Below, in pieces: positions 10,791 through 22,055 of a stretch of 64,000 bases of DNA. This stretch comes from Owenia fusiformis. Lineage: Eukaryota > Annelida > Polychaeta > Sabellida > Oweniidae. The notes under the pieces are model-generated. The model did no database searches and was not told where the DNA came from. It saw only the letters and a program-made list of their open reading frames with translations. Made by a program: the position numbers and the translations under genes. The stretch lies in NCBI GenBank assembly GCA_903813345.2, contig CAIIXF020000008.1, positions 19,516,822 through 19,580,821 on the forward strand, written 5' to 3'. Numbering within the stretch: the first letter of the stretch is position 1; each line of letters begins with the position of its first letter.

Positions 10791-13400
10791 ATGGCAACAC
10801 GAACTGTTGTGATTGCGGTTGATGGCAGTGAACGTGCTGATGCTGCACTGAGTTGTAAGTAGGCATTAACACTAAGATCAGAAATCAAAATAGTAACGAT
10901 TCTATGCGTTTATTTCAAAGTATGAATCCATATAGTGAAATATTACAACGATTCGTCATGTCATATTTGTTAATTATAAACTTCATATTGTTTAATTAGA
11001 TTAAGCATGGGCTTTAAACTACTAATTGAAAGCCTGGTAAACGGTGATATTAAAGCAAACGATGCAAGTTCAATGTTTACCATTCTAATGTCAAAATCAC
11101 AAATGCCAAACATTTAAAAACCAGGATATGGATCGTATTGTATTGGATACGGCTGCAGAGGCATTGTAATATGTAATATTGGAAGCTGGTATGGCTCTCA
11201 TTTTTGAGAGTGGCGATTTCTGTTGCAGGGTATTTTGAGCATATACACGAGGAAATAAATGGTGTGGTTCTTGCCCATTGCCCTAAAGAACCGAACCTTG
11301 GAGCTTACTATGGTGGGGCATTCTCAGGTAAAGATTTGCATGATTCACCCGCTATAAGCTTTTCTCTTTGCACTTTAGGGTACTTGGAACACCTGCACAA
11401 GCCAGAGAATGACGTAGTTCTTGCGCATGCGCCACCGGAACCCTCAGCTGCCATCACATTTACTGGAATGTACACTGCAGGTAGTTTCTTGAACTTTACC
11501 GAAATGTACACTTCGAGCGATTTCTTGAATTTTACTTGAATGTAAACCATGCACAGGTACATGCACGTTTCATTTTTAATATTTTTCTTGAATACACACT
11601 GTTGGTACAGTAGTTTCATTCTTTGAACTTAAAACTATGGAATTCGAAAATGTACCGAACGTAGTTTAGTTTCTTGAAATATTCTTGAATTTACACTGCA
11701 TTTAGTAGCAGACGTGCATAATGGTAGAATTTACGCTTTTCATCTCACTCTCATTCATTCTCTCTTTCATTCACAAAAATGAAATGTTGAATTTGGTTGG
11801 AGACGTGATTTTGTAATCTACACTATGGGGCCGAATGTCACGTCCATATGTACAGCTTCATGTTATATTGCTTCACCTTCATACTCCTAAACATCCATAT
11901 CCCCATTTCACGCATTTCACGCACACATTTTTAATCTGGTCGGAAAAGGCCAAGAATAGTACACTATCTGCACAAAAGTGATTTGAGGAATATTCCCAAA
12001 CTCACCATTGGTCCTTTTTCCATATAGCTTTGAAATCCCGTTTAAGTCTCGTTTTTAATGAGATTTTAGGAGATCTGCATTTTTAACCATTAAAGACTAA
12101 AATTTTCTTCCATTTGATGGCATATTTGAATTCTATGTGTAATTTTCTATCAAAACAACTTTGATTTGCATTGTTATTTACCTTTATTCAAATTCTAATA
12201 AAATGATTTTTTAGTTGTCTAAAAAAGGTCGGGCTAAATCCCCATTGACACAATGCTGAAAAACCTTTAAAAGTTCATTTACTCTTACAAAGATCACAAT
12301 TGTAATGTGAAATCACAATCCACATGTCAATATGATCATATAGTTACATTCCAATGGAGTTTTAAGTTGATACAAACTTCTTAAATCAAGAAATTAAGTG
12401 ACACTGGCAATACATTTACATGTATTCTAGCCCTACCATAACCCTACCAATACCCATGATGCCATCTATATTCCATCTATATGGAAAAAGGTCAAATTGA
12501 AGCTGATACTAACATAAAATTTATATTAGTCTCAAAGAGAATTGATTCATTATTCTTAGCCGGTCACCTATAATTAAGATCATATTTTAAAGCCCAGAAC
12601 TCATTGAACTGTGGACGATTCTAAGCAGGAGTGTCTTGTTTGAGACTTTGAATGAGTGCAGTAGCCCGATTTCAAAGAGCATACAAGGCATATTAAGTGC
12701 ACTTAGCCAACCACAATCCATTGATTCCGAAAGATAGAAATTATGATGCCTACAGAAATATGGCTATTTCAAAATGGTGTTTTGTGCTTACAGGACCCAT
12801 TCCTATAGATACTTGGAAACAGGTTGTTGAAGAGCACAAAGCTAGTGTCAAGAAGCTTCAGGAAAAATACCAAGCTGCTTGTCAGGGTAAACTGGTAAGA
12901 CCTGGTTCACTATTTGGAAAAGTCTTGCCAACAGCTGCAGATTGATGAGACAGCCCTATGATAAACAAATTTATAAATCAGAAAATAAACCTGCATTTTT
13001 TAATGATAACAATTGATCCTACCTGTTGGGCTATCACCAACTATTAATCCTTCGTGTAGCCCCATATAGAACATGTATTCTCTAGTTTTCTTCAGTCGAC
13101 TGTCTTCTAAAACGGGAATGAAACTTCGACCATTTTTGGCTTCTCAATCATGATCTGATACATTTGGGTACTTAACTACTTCAATAAACCTATTTTTAGG
13201 AAAAGGTAAAATGGGTCGTCAAGGTTAGAAGAGACTCAGCAGGCGAGGAAATAATTAAGGTTGCGGAAGAAGAAAAGGCTGACATGATCGTGATGGGGAG
13301 CAGGGGTCTTGGAACAATCCGCCGTACTATTTTAGGCTCTGTTAGTGACTATGTTCTTCACCATTCAAAAGTGCCAGTTATAGTTTATACAACACATTAA
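10791..13400 (+). CDS. Universal stress protein (USP), multi-exon, complete
   Basis: Exons: 10791-10854, then either 11229-11327 (2a) or 11379-11480 (2b), then 12794-12894 and 13200-13400. All junctions are GT-AG and phases match (1,1,0), giving 154 or 155 residues, the usual length of a one-domain USP. The N-terminus [13 protein letters not shown] is the family's first strand and Asp loop. Near residues 121-135 the nucleotide loop reads MGSRGLG...ILGS, fitting the G-x2-G-x9-G-S/T signature of ATP-binding USPs; it ends [10 protein letters not shown]. USPs are small cytosolic alpha/beta homodimers that bind ATP and act in stress responses; the role of animal members is poorly known. Intron 3 (between exon 2b and 12794) carries a MITE at 12010. 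A foldback element begins 25 bases after the stop codon and holds the first AATAAA signals (near 13563). Confidence 0.93.
11229..11480 (+). other. Tandem duplicate, probably mutually exclusive exons 2a/2b of the USP gene
   Basis: Exon 2a (11229-11327, 99 nt) and exon 2b (11379-11480, 102 nt) both begin in phase 1, completing the same Trp codon, and both end in phase 1. They encode homologous segments: [19 protein letters not shown] and [19 protein letters not shown], followed by EP and then divergent loops ([11 protein letters not shown] or [12 protein letters not shown]). The intron between them is only 51 nt (11328-11378), which could sterically prevent 2a-2b splicing. Either exon restores the frame. 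Inclusion of both would also stay in frame but would duplicate a helix and strand. Confidence 0.85.
12010..12493. repeat. MITE in USP intron, copy 1 of a ~480 bp family
   Basis: The ends GGTCCTTTTTCCATATAG and ATATGGAAAAAGGTC are inverted. The whole unit is closely matched by 23362-23832. The copy here is flanked by ATT and AAA, so its target duplication is not clean. No coding capacity. Confidence 0.8.
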
Positions 13401-13425
13401 TTATTTGAAATTAATTATGTAAAGA

Positions 13426-14887
13426 CACGCCTAACCATCGCGTAAGCAGGCGTCACCGTACAGCGTCAAAAAATACAGTAGTACAGTTTTCTGTACGGTG
13501 ACGAAATTTAAGTTAGTTGAAGCAAAAACTATAATGAGGGTTTTAAAAAGATTAATTAGACGTAAATAAATACGATTTCGGGTGTAATAAAAACAGCATT
13601 CTCTTAAGAATGGTTTTAACTTTCTAATTATGACAAAAGTTTTTCGAGCACTGCTCGGATTTTTTCTGACTGGATCGGCCCACATAATCGACTCGAGAGA
13701 AAAATGTTGTTTTTTTCACTTTTCGTTTGGTTATTATTTTCCCTGTCGTCTGAGAGTATGGATTATTTTTATGAGAATATGTATTTGTTATCTACACATT
13801 TTAGAACAGATGAATATTCGGCAAAAAATCATTCAGTGTATTTATTCAAAAAAGATCAGAACTGTACGGTGACGCATCAGCTGTACGGTGACGCTTCCTT
13901 AGATTTTATGAAGAGCTCTAAGCTTACTGTTCGAACAAGAGGTAAAGAAGCGTCAGATCTACATGTACATTATCACTGGTAAGTATCAAGCGAAGGTTAC
14001 AGCCGTCCCCTTCGCATTTAAGATGGCGGACAGGAAGTATCAATTTCGATATTTTTAGTTTTCATGGAATTAACTATTTGAAAGTTGACGTAATGCTTTG
14101 GTATCATTTGAACTAAACCAGACTTTTCTCATATGACTAACAAAGATAGCCTACACAGCCATCTTTACCCCATGCAATATATTGCATCTTTCATCCTAAA
14201 AAGTCACACGTGCAAGATGAGATTTACTTGTGACATCCCTTGTTTTAAAACATCAATAACATAGCAACAAGAGAGTTTTTGGTTTCATGATCTTTACCGT
14301 ATCATACATTTCCAGTAACCTTCCATTATGTATGTAACGGCGCTATATATTAACAAATGATCATACTCCAGAGTTTCCATTTCATACAATCTTAGTCTCA
14401 TTTAGTTCATCAAAGCATGGCGTCACCGTACAGCTGGTGCGTCACCGTTCAAATTTGATCTTTTTTAAATATACATAATGCATGGTTGTTTGCTGAATCT
14501 TCGCCCGTTCTAAAATGTGTAGTCAATAAATACATTTTCTCAAAAAAATAATCCATACTCTCAGACGGCAGGGAAAATAATAACCAAACGAAATGTGAAA
14601 AAACAACCATTTTTCACTTGGGTCGATTATGTGGGCCGATTCACTCAGAAAAAATCCGAACAGTGCTCGTAAAACGTTTATCATAATCAGTTAGTTAAAA
14701 CCATTTCTAAGAGAATGCTGTTTTTATTTCACATGAAATCGTATTAGTTTTCATCAAATTAATTTTTTTAAACCCTTGTCATAGTTTTTGCTTCAAAGCA
14801 GTTAATTTACGTTACCGTACAGAAAACTGTACTCCGCTATTTTTTGACGCTGTACGGTGACGCCTGCTTACGCGATGGTAAGGCGTG
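13426..14887. mobile_element. Foldback element, CACGCC ends, 5-bp TSD
   Basis: The ends CACGCCTAACCATCG (13426) and its complement (to 14887) are flanked by a perfect 5-bp duplication AAAGA (13421-13425, 14888-14892). The arms are about 475 bp (13426-13900 and about 14415-14887) around a ~510 bp loop. GCGTCACCGTACAG occurs repeatedly in both arms (near 13449, 13495, 13866, 13881 on one side and mirrored on the other), which would suit a transposase-binding array. No transposase gene is visible. A related element lies at 48404-50571. 5-bp TSDs with CAC-ends are known from Transib and some hAT elements; assignment is inference. Confidence 0.88.
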
Positions 14888-14892
14888 AAAGA

Positions 14893-15550
14893 ACAACATT
14901 ATCATGATTGCCTTGAAAATGTCTCTCTTGTATAGTGTCATCAATAACCAATCAGTTTATCGAGACATTAACTAAACTTATAATTTTAGCTGGTACAAAT
15001 ATAGATTTCGCCGAATAAACATTTAAGTAAACTCGAATTTAAACGTAAGCCTAATTATGTTGTTAGCCCTATCGGCAAAAATTAGTGTTACATAACATTG
15101 TGTAATTTATAATAAATTATGTCATTCATTATATAATATAATAAAATAGCCAACAACAAACCTATTTAGTGCTGTTCCTCTTCCATTTGCTTATCAAATA
15201 ACTCATGTACCCAGAACACAACATGTGTACGTACTACTACATTATTGCAGACTGCTCATTTCCTCAGCCATCACACATTCTCTTTTTACACTTTATACTG
15301 TATGTTCAAACCTTAAATGAAATGAAATGTGCACAGTTTTGCTTCAACCAGAAATGATTCGTAGTTACTATTACATATAGACATTCAATGAAATATTTTT
15401 TATTCCTCACACAAATATAACTTCACTGCAGGACATTTCTGCATACCAACATCTCTCTAAAGTGAAAACCTCTTAAATGTGACATTCAGCAACCAGTGTG
15501 GTTTGGAATGGGAGTCCCTACGTATTTAAAGTAAGTTGGAGATGGTGACA
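14893..15550. other. Non-coding spacer between two foldback elements
   Basis: AT-rich, no exon or repeat structure I can support. Confidence 0.45.
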
Positions 15551-17066
15551 CCACACCCGGTGATTGTGAAAATGGGACGGAGGGGGGGGGAGCAAGCAAT
15601 TTCTGGTAGAAAAATGAACAAACCTGCAAAAATTATTTTTTCAAGAAAAGGTTTATGATTTAATTGCTAAACGAATAGGCGCACGGTATGGTAAAATATG
15701 TCGCGTATTCTACGAATATTTTTTAGCCGATTCTCTTCTTAGGTATAAGATCTATTAAAAAAGGCGCAACGCCACCAACGTGCAAAAGTCAATGTTTTTG
15801 CTTTAAATCAAGCATCAACGGTCTACACAACCTGCAATAAATATTTGTAAGTGACATTATCATCATAAAATTAATGACCTTGATGACTTTACAAAATATG
15901 TTTCCATACGTTGTATAAAAAATAATCGAAAATAATTAAAATGGGACGGAGGGGGGGGGGGGGAGGGGACGGAGGGGGGGAGCAATATGTCTATAAGATA
16001 TGATATGAGATGTTACTTGATACTTTATATCCAGATTTTCCCATTATCATATATTGCACTAAATGTGAATTGCACATGCATATGTATGGTCGAAGACAAG
16101 TGTTACAATAAATACATATATTGCACTAAATGTGAGATGCATATTGCATAATAAATACATATATTACACTTAATGTGAGAAAATATATGCAAAGTACAGT
16201 ACAGTATTTGGCGTAATAGGCGATGTGCCCATGGTACGATTGGGTACACTAATTGGGAAACTTCCTGGCAGATTATTTAGTCTAAATTCTACATCTGCTG
16301 AAGACCAACATAATCAAAAATATTAACATATACTAGATATCTGGTAGTGAGGTTAATAATGAAACTGCTTTAGTAACTGCTTACTCGAAAACTTGCATGT
16401 CCAAATAGAAATATGATGCGATGTCTACATTTTTATGATAAGTCTTCAAAAAATAAAAACTATTATATACATAAAAAGATAAACGCTCTCCTCCAAGATT
16501 TTGATAATCCTAAATAAATCTAACTACGAATACAACTTGTTATCAATTCCTAACCCATTGTAATTGAGGAGAAAATGGGAAAATTTGGATATAAAGTGAA
16601 GTAACATCTCTCATCATGTCGTATAGACATTTTACTCCCCCCTCCGTCCCCTCCCCCCCCCCCCTCCGTCCCATTTTAATTATTTTCGATTATTTTTTAT
16701 ACAACGTATGGAAACGTATTTTGTAATGTCATTAAGGTCATTAATTTTATGATGATAATGTCACTTACAAATATTTATTGCAGGTTGTGTAGACCGTTGA
16801 TGCTTGATTTAAAGGAAAAACATTGACTTTTGCACGTTGGTGGCGTCGCGCCTTTTTTAATAGATCTTATACCCAAGAAGAGAATCGGCTAAAAAAATTC
16901 GTAGAATACGCGACATATTTTACCATACCGTGCGCCTATTCGTTTAGCAATTAAATCATAAACCTTTTCTTGAAAAAATAATTTTTGCAGATTTGTTCAT
17001 TTTTTTACCAGAAATTGCTTGCCCCCCCCCCCCCCTCCGTCCCATTTTCACGATCACCGGGTGTGG
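15551..17066. mobile_element. Long inverted-repeat element with G/C tracts
   Basis: The ends CCACACCCGGTGAT (15551) and ATCACCGGGTGTGG (17053-17066) are inverted. The arms extend about 495 bp (to about 16045, and from about 16565) and contain two separate GGGACGGAGG-plus-G-run blocks. If the ends are taken as CACACCC, the flanks are GACAC and GACAT, an imperfect 5-bp TSD. The loop holds three tandem copies of AAATACATATATTGCACT-type sequence (16050-16190). No coding capacity. It may be a distant relative of the CACGCC foldback family. Confidence 0.82.
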
Positions 17067-18943
17067 ACATGGTTGATCGCGAGTAACGAGGCTGGCTACT
17101 AGAACATGGTATAGACGGGGATGTTTATCCCTCAGGACATTTTGGTAATGAAGCATTGTTTATCAACCATGATTTATTTATCTAGTTATCTTCAAGTCTC
17201 GATTAGGAAGCTTACCTGTGAATTTTACAATCTAACTCAACGTTATCAAATATTTCGTGATAGTTATGTGAGTTGATTAGCATACAGATATTTAAGCGCT
17301 CTTATTTCGTGACACTTGTTGAACCAGCCATATTTTGAACCTTATAAATATTGATAAGGTGTCTACTGCATAGCAACGGTACACAAGCTCAGTATACATG
17401 TATTGATTGCATTAACTAAGCAAGTAATAGGGTCTATAGAGTCTATTGTTGTACATTAAAGCAATCGAATACTAATTCTATTAGAATTATACCGCTCCAC
17501 TGCAGAAGAATTACAAGGACTCGGGCTGGAACTTGCCTATGATCCAAGTTAGTCTTAGGAGGGCATTTACAACATATCATCAACGCTGACATTATTTACT
17601 GTCACCAATATGACCCTATATACGGACTATTTGATGATGTAAATGATTGAATCTTCCGAGATACAAGGTGAGTCAAAATAAACGAAAAAGTATTGGTTTA
17701 AAATTAGAAGTTTATTTCTGACTTACATCATTTGAATCAACTTGAATCGAATATACTTGTAAAGCTTACTTGTAATGAAGTTAAATGCTATTGAATACAT
17801 GTACTGCTAACCGTCATGTCAAATATATTTGTTTGCTTTTTGAACCATTAAATTTCAAGCAATATAGTCCAATAGAGAACGTGTTAGATGTATTTTATTG
17901 CACAAGTACTTTGTAATAAATTAATAACAAAATGTAATTTAACACAAACATTGTTTTACGATTAATTTGCCTGTCTGAGCCTCTAGCTATGAATAGAACA
18001 TTGATTACTCTGTATACAGAAGTACAGATTCCCCAATACTATAGTATTTACTACCATTCGAAAAGTATGATTTTGCTTCCTCAAAGGAGATCAACGTTTT
18101 ATCTTCGTAAGCTCTAACACCAAGAACGTTTTTAGGAGATACACGGTACATGTACATCCTTCGTCAATAAAAATGTCATTTATCAATTTCTGTATAATCA
18201 TACTAAAATCTAAGAATATACACTATAAAAACTGGAGAAAATCATTAAATATAGATGACATATTAGATAATTTAAAAAGTAAAGCATTGTCTTATCAAAT
18301 CACTAATGAAACTTCCCTTAAGTCACATCCTTGGTCCAAGGGTATTTCACTTCTTTCTATATCTGAATTTAAGCATAAATGAAGTCCGTTGAAGAAGGAT
18401 GCAGCATTCAGTGCACGTCTAGGACCCCGTTATATACATTTTATCTGGGATGAAGAGATCGTATATAATATGATAATGGCTCGATCATGTTTACATTAAA
18501 CCTCTCTCAAAGTGTTTATTTCTGCTATGTTTGAAATACATCCACACAGAGAGATGAAATGGCAGTGCCAAAACAATCCAAAACACTATTTGCAGACGGT
18601 CTTTACCTATAAAATTACTATAAATGTGGATAGAAATTAACGTTCATAAAATATGATACTGCAGTCAACCTGTTTACAATATCGTGTGTATCTCTGAATG
18701 TTAAAATGATGGTACATAAAACTATAATTATCAATACATCATGTACATATGGACTTTCACATATGTATTGCTTGTTCTTTTGTACTTGTTCTTTCATTAT
18801 ACAGTCTAATGTTTCATGAATAACACGACTGACAAAAACTTGATGAATAATTAATGACATTACTAATTTTATTCAGTAGGATACTTCTAACAGAATAATT
18901 TCTTTTGATAAATTAAATACTTACGGACAAATAATTTCCAATT
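17067..18943. other. Non-coding stretch
   Basis: No exon with credible splice sites. A 69-codon frame at 18173-18382 has lysine-rich composition and no recognisable motif, and I do not call it. Confidence 0.4.
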
Positions 18944-19150
18944 ATTGTATTTTAGGCAAGTATTCATAAATGTTCACTTTCCAGTTATTATTTTAGGCAA
19001 GTATTCATAAATGTTCACTTTCCAGTTATTATTTTAGGCAAGTATTCATGAATGTTCACTTTCGGCCAGTTATTGTATTTTAGGCAAGTATTCATAAATG
19101 TTCACTTTCCAATTATTGTATTTTAGGCAAGTATTCATAAATGTTAACTT
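18944..19150. repeat. Tandem repeat, 5 copies
   Basis: Five head-to-tail units contain TTTTAGGCAAGTATTCATAA and ATGTTCACTTTCC, with unit length varying by a few bases around 45. They lie upstream of the methyltransferase-like gene; no function is evident. Confidence 0.9.
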
Positions 19151-19223
19151 TGTATTTAATGATTCTTTCTATTGTCATCTTACTTAAATCAGTTCTCCTT
19201 ATAATGGTGATGGGTAAATATAC

Positions 19224-19305
19224 ACGGTGTCCATAAAGTCTCTTTACGATTAAAATAAATTAAAATGTGTAAAAGTGTACTAATGACTTTATGGATACCC
19301 TGTTT
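19224..19305. repeat. ~80 bp hairpin MITE, Tc1/mariner-like ends
   Basis: CACGGTGTCCATAAAGTC at the left and GACTTTATGGATACCCTG at the right form inverted ends around about 45 bp. GGTGTCCATAAAGTC is a recurrent mariner-type terminus. It lies about 220 bp upstream of the methyltransferase start codon, so it may sit in its promoter or 5' intron. Confidence 0.75.
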
Positions 19306-19522
19306 GATGAAAATCGATTATATGAAATCCATTAAGAGTTGTTTTCTTATTTTTCAGACCGACTGTCCCAGCAGGAAAACATAATTAATCAGTAATTAAA
19401 AAAAAACATCAAAGACTTCTAAACTGGAAAGTTCAACATTTCACCATTCGATGTAAATGCCACACATCGGTCATAGAAACCACTAAAACTTAAACAAGTA
19501 AAGTAAGTAAACCAGCATCGTC

Positions 19523-20524
19523 ATGTCTCATACTATACTTGGACCCGAGAAACCATCGCCATTTTCCGTAATATCAGAAGGTTACCAACCACGGTACCAA
19601 TTTCCAAATATACCCGACTATGAGAAATACAGTTTGGGAGAGGCGTATGAATCAAAGATGTGTGAGCTTGTTCACCAATACTTGGAACTTGGAACAGATG
19701 ATAGGCTGTGTTATGTAGGACAATCTCTCGGGAGTTTGGCTGAGCTTCTAGCCCTGAAATTCTGTCTTTTGGAACCTGTCACATCAGTCATACCTGGACA
19801 CATCCATTATGAGGAGAGTCCAAGACACAAGATGCATCCTGTGAGAATAGCACATATAGGCGCGGAGGAATATTTCAACGATCTTGCAAAAAAGTCATAT
19901 AGAGGCACCCCGCCGTTTGATAAAGTAATGTTGAATGATGGCGTGCAGTATTTGGAAGACTCCCAAGAGACATATGCAAACATTATGAAATGTGTAAGTG
20001 AGTTGGGTAAAATGCTCATCATTGTGAGACCGGGAAGTCTGAACACACTTCCTCTGTTCCATGATGCCAAACAACGCATTGCTGAAAATGATGCTCCGTA
20101 TATGAAAATAGTGCGTGAACTACAAGCTTGTGGACTTGATGTCCAGTGGGAGATTGAAATTCTTCCTATTATCATGCCCAAGGTAAAGTGGGTCACAATG
20201 CTGAAAGAGAAATTCCCGCCATGTTTGGACATTATGAGCTCGTACGAGATCTCGTCGGGGATACGGGAGTTAACCGAAGGGGTACTAAAATACGAAGGCG
20301 AAATGGTGGAATTTCAAGATAGACTTCTTTTCATAACTGCCACCCATACATTGGCTCAAGCTGAACTTCCGGTAGTGAAAAGATTTGGAACAATTACCAC
20401 AGAGCCAGGTATGGGAGATCTAAGATATAAAATGGAGGTGACCAAGGATATCAAGAAATATGTACCGACAAAATATTATAGTTCAAATAACCAAGGTGCA
20501 GTAAGAAATCAAATACTTTTCTAG
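19523..20524 (+). CDS. Putative class I SAM-dependent methyltransferase-like protein (333 residues)
   Basis: A single open exon runs from an ATG to TAG. Upstream, a TTTTTCAG acceptor near 19357 suggests a 5' UTR intron. Residues ~60-90 read DDRLCYVGQSLGSLAELLA, a degenerate glycine-rich motif I. Residues ~130-150 (PPFDKVMLNDGVQYL) resemble the methyltransferase motif IV/V strand, and ~165-180 (GKMLIIVRPG) the following strand. The C-terminal third (SGIRELTEGVLKYEGEMVEF, then RLLFITATH) completes the fold. Substrate is unknown. Two AATAAA signals lie at 21028 and 21127. The 3' two-thirds of this exon recur as a broken copy at 28797. The methyltransferase label is inferred from layout and general family resemblance, not from a catalytic residue. 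Confidence 0.72.
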   Translation: MSHTILGPEKPSPFSVISEGYQPRYQFPNIPDYEKYSLGEAYESKMCELVHQYLELGTDDRLCYVGQSLGSLAELLALKFCLLEPVTSVIPGHIHYEESPRHKMHPVRIAHIGAEEYFNDLAKKSYRGTPPFDKVMLNDGVQYLEDSQETYANIMKCVSELGKMLIIVRPGSLNTLPLFHDAKQRIAENDAPYMKIVRELQACGLDVQWEIEILPIIMPKVKWVTMLKEKFPPCLDIMSSYEISSGIRELTEGVLKYEGEMVEFQDRLLFITATHTLAQAELPVVKRFGTITTEPGMGDLRYKMEVTKDIKKYVPTKYYSSNNQGAVRNQILF

Positions 20525-22055
20525 AAAGCAAATACTCTCACAAGTGGTGACATTTTAAAACCATATAGATCAAGGTAGTTGGTAGTTTTCCTGCTACTGC
20601 ATTGCGTACTGTATAAACTTATTTTACTAGCTACTAGCTCACTAATCATATTTAGTTTAGTTACTCCCATCAGCAATTATACTATCCCGGACACCCACTT
20701 GAGAATCATGTCATATTTAGCTACTCTTTTTTCGAAAGTTACAATCTATGGACCATTTAAAGCTTAAACATTTTCTTTTTCATAATAGTATTCCATAGTT
20801 ATTTTAGAAGCAATTGAAAAAAATCATTTTTTATCAATTCAAGAGTTAGTTTCATTTTTAAAATTCGAAAAATAGAAATGATCTAATCTTCAAAATGAGC
20901 AGTAGTAATAGACTGTTCAAGAAATAATATAATATCGATGTATTACATGATTCTCAAGTGGCTGAGTACTGGATACGTGTTTCTTCTGCAGTTCCCGCAT
21001 TTGGCTTCGCCTCATAGCAAAAATTTAAATAAAGTTAGTATAACTATACTGACCATTGTGAATAATAGATCGTGCAATTTGCCTTAAACCAGTATTAGAT
21101 TTGTATGTTCAATACAGTATTAGTGAAATAAAGCAATGAAACATAGCATTGGTATATTGGTATTAATGGTACTTTGTTGGATGGTGGCTAGAGTACAACA
21201 CTGCTCAAGAAAAGACCCAAAGAGGATTGGCAGCCATTATTCTAACTCGATACTCCGTTGCCTGCAGTGGAACAATTTAGTAAAACTATTTTTATAATGT
21301 TCTCTTTGAACCAAGTAGTTCGTTGAATGATGCATTGATGGTCATTACGAACATTATGGTAGTATTCAAGCTTCCTCAGCGGTTCTAGTCTTCAAAATAT
21401 GAGTAACGTAATATTGTTTCCAAAATGGTCTACGCCGGGCAAGGGAGTATCGAGTTTGAATAACGGCTTCCAATCCTCCTTGGAACGGAACCTTGCTAGT
21501 ATGAATTGCAAAACCTTTCCATTGCAGCCTAACCTTGAACTGTCCCATTAAGGACCAAACTGTAGCACTCGTAAATTCAACTGTCGGCTGACGGCTTGAC
21601 ATCCGACTCGTAGGTAATCTGCATTAAATCAAACTTGTCATTTTAAAGTTGAACATTGATCAAACTGTCAGTCAATTTTCGGTGATCAGTGATCACTTGA
21701 CTTTTGACTAATGTGACTTTCAAACATGTAAATTCGGATTATGAGCTGATTTTAACGAAAGGTCCAACATGAAACGTCCATCATTGAAATTGCTGCACAT
21801 ACTGAGCGAGTGTAGATTAATAGTGTATTAGTGTGGCAATAATCACTAAAGCTACACGCATGAAATTCTCACTTGCTCCAAAACATACACCGCTAAGACA
21901 CATTATCACATAGGAAAATGTGAGTTTTCAATAAAATATTTATTTTTCAAATTAGTCACATATGCACATTCTACAGGATGATCTCTGTTGATGAGTTAAT
22001 TGTTGCTTAGGTAGCGTTCGTAAATTCAACTTCCGACTGTCGGCTGACGATTCAC

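Noticed and set aside
11204-11539. Continuous frame reading through both USP exon 2 copies and the intron between them
   Set aside because: The continuous frame is open only by chance across the 51-nt intron; acceptor and donor signals and USP homology define two separate exons.
13426-14887. Direct claim of a ProtoRAG/RAG-type element
   Set aside because: The 5-bp TSD and CAC ends fit, but no RAG1- or RAG2-like coding sequence or RSS-like nonamer is present; kept only as a possible Transib-type relation.
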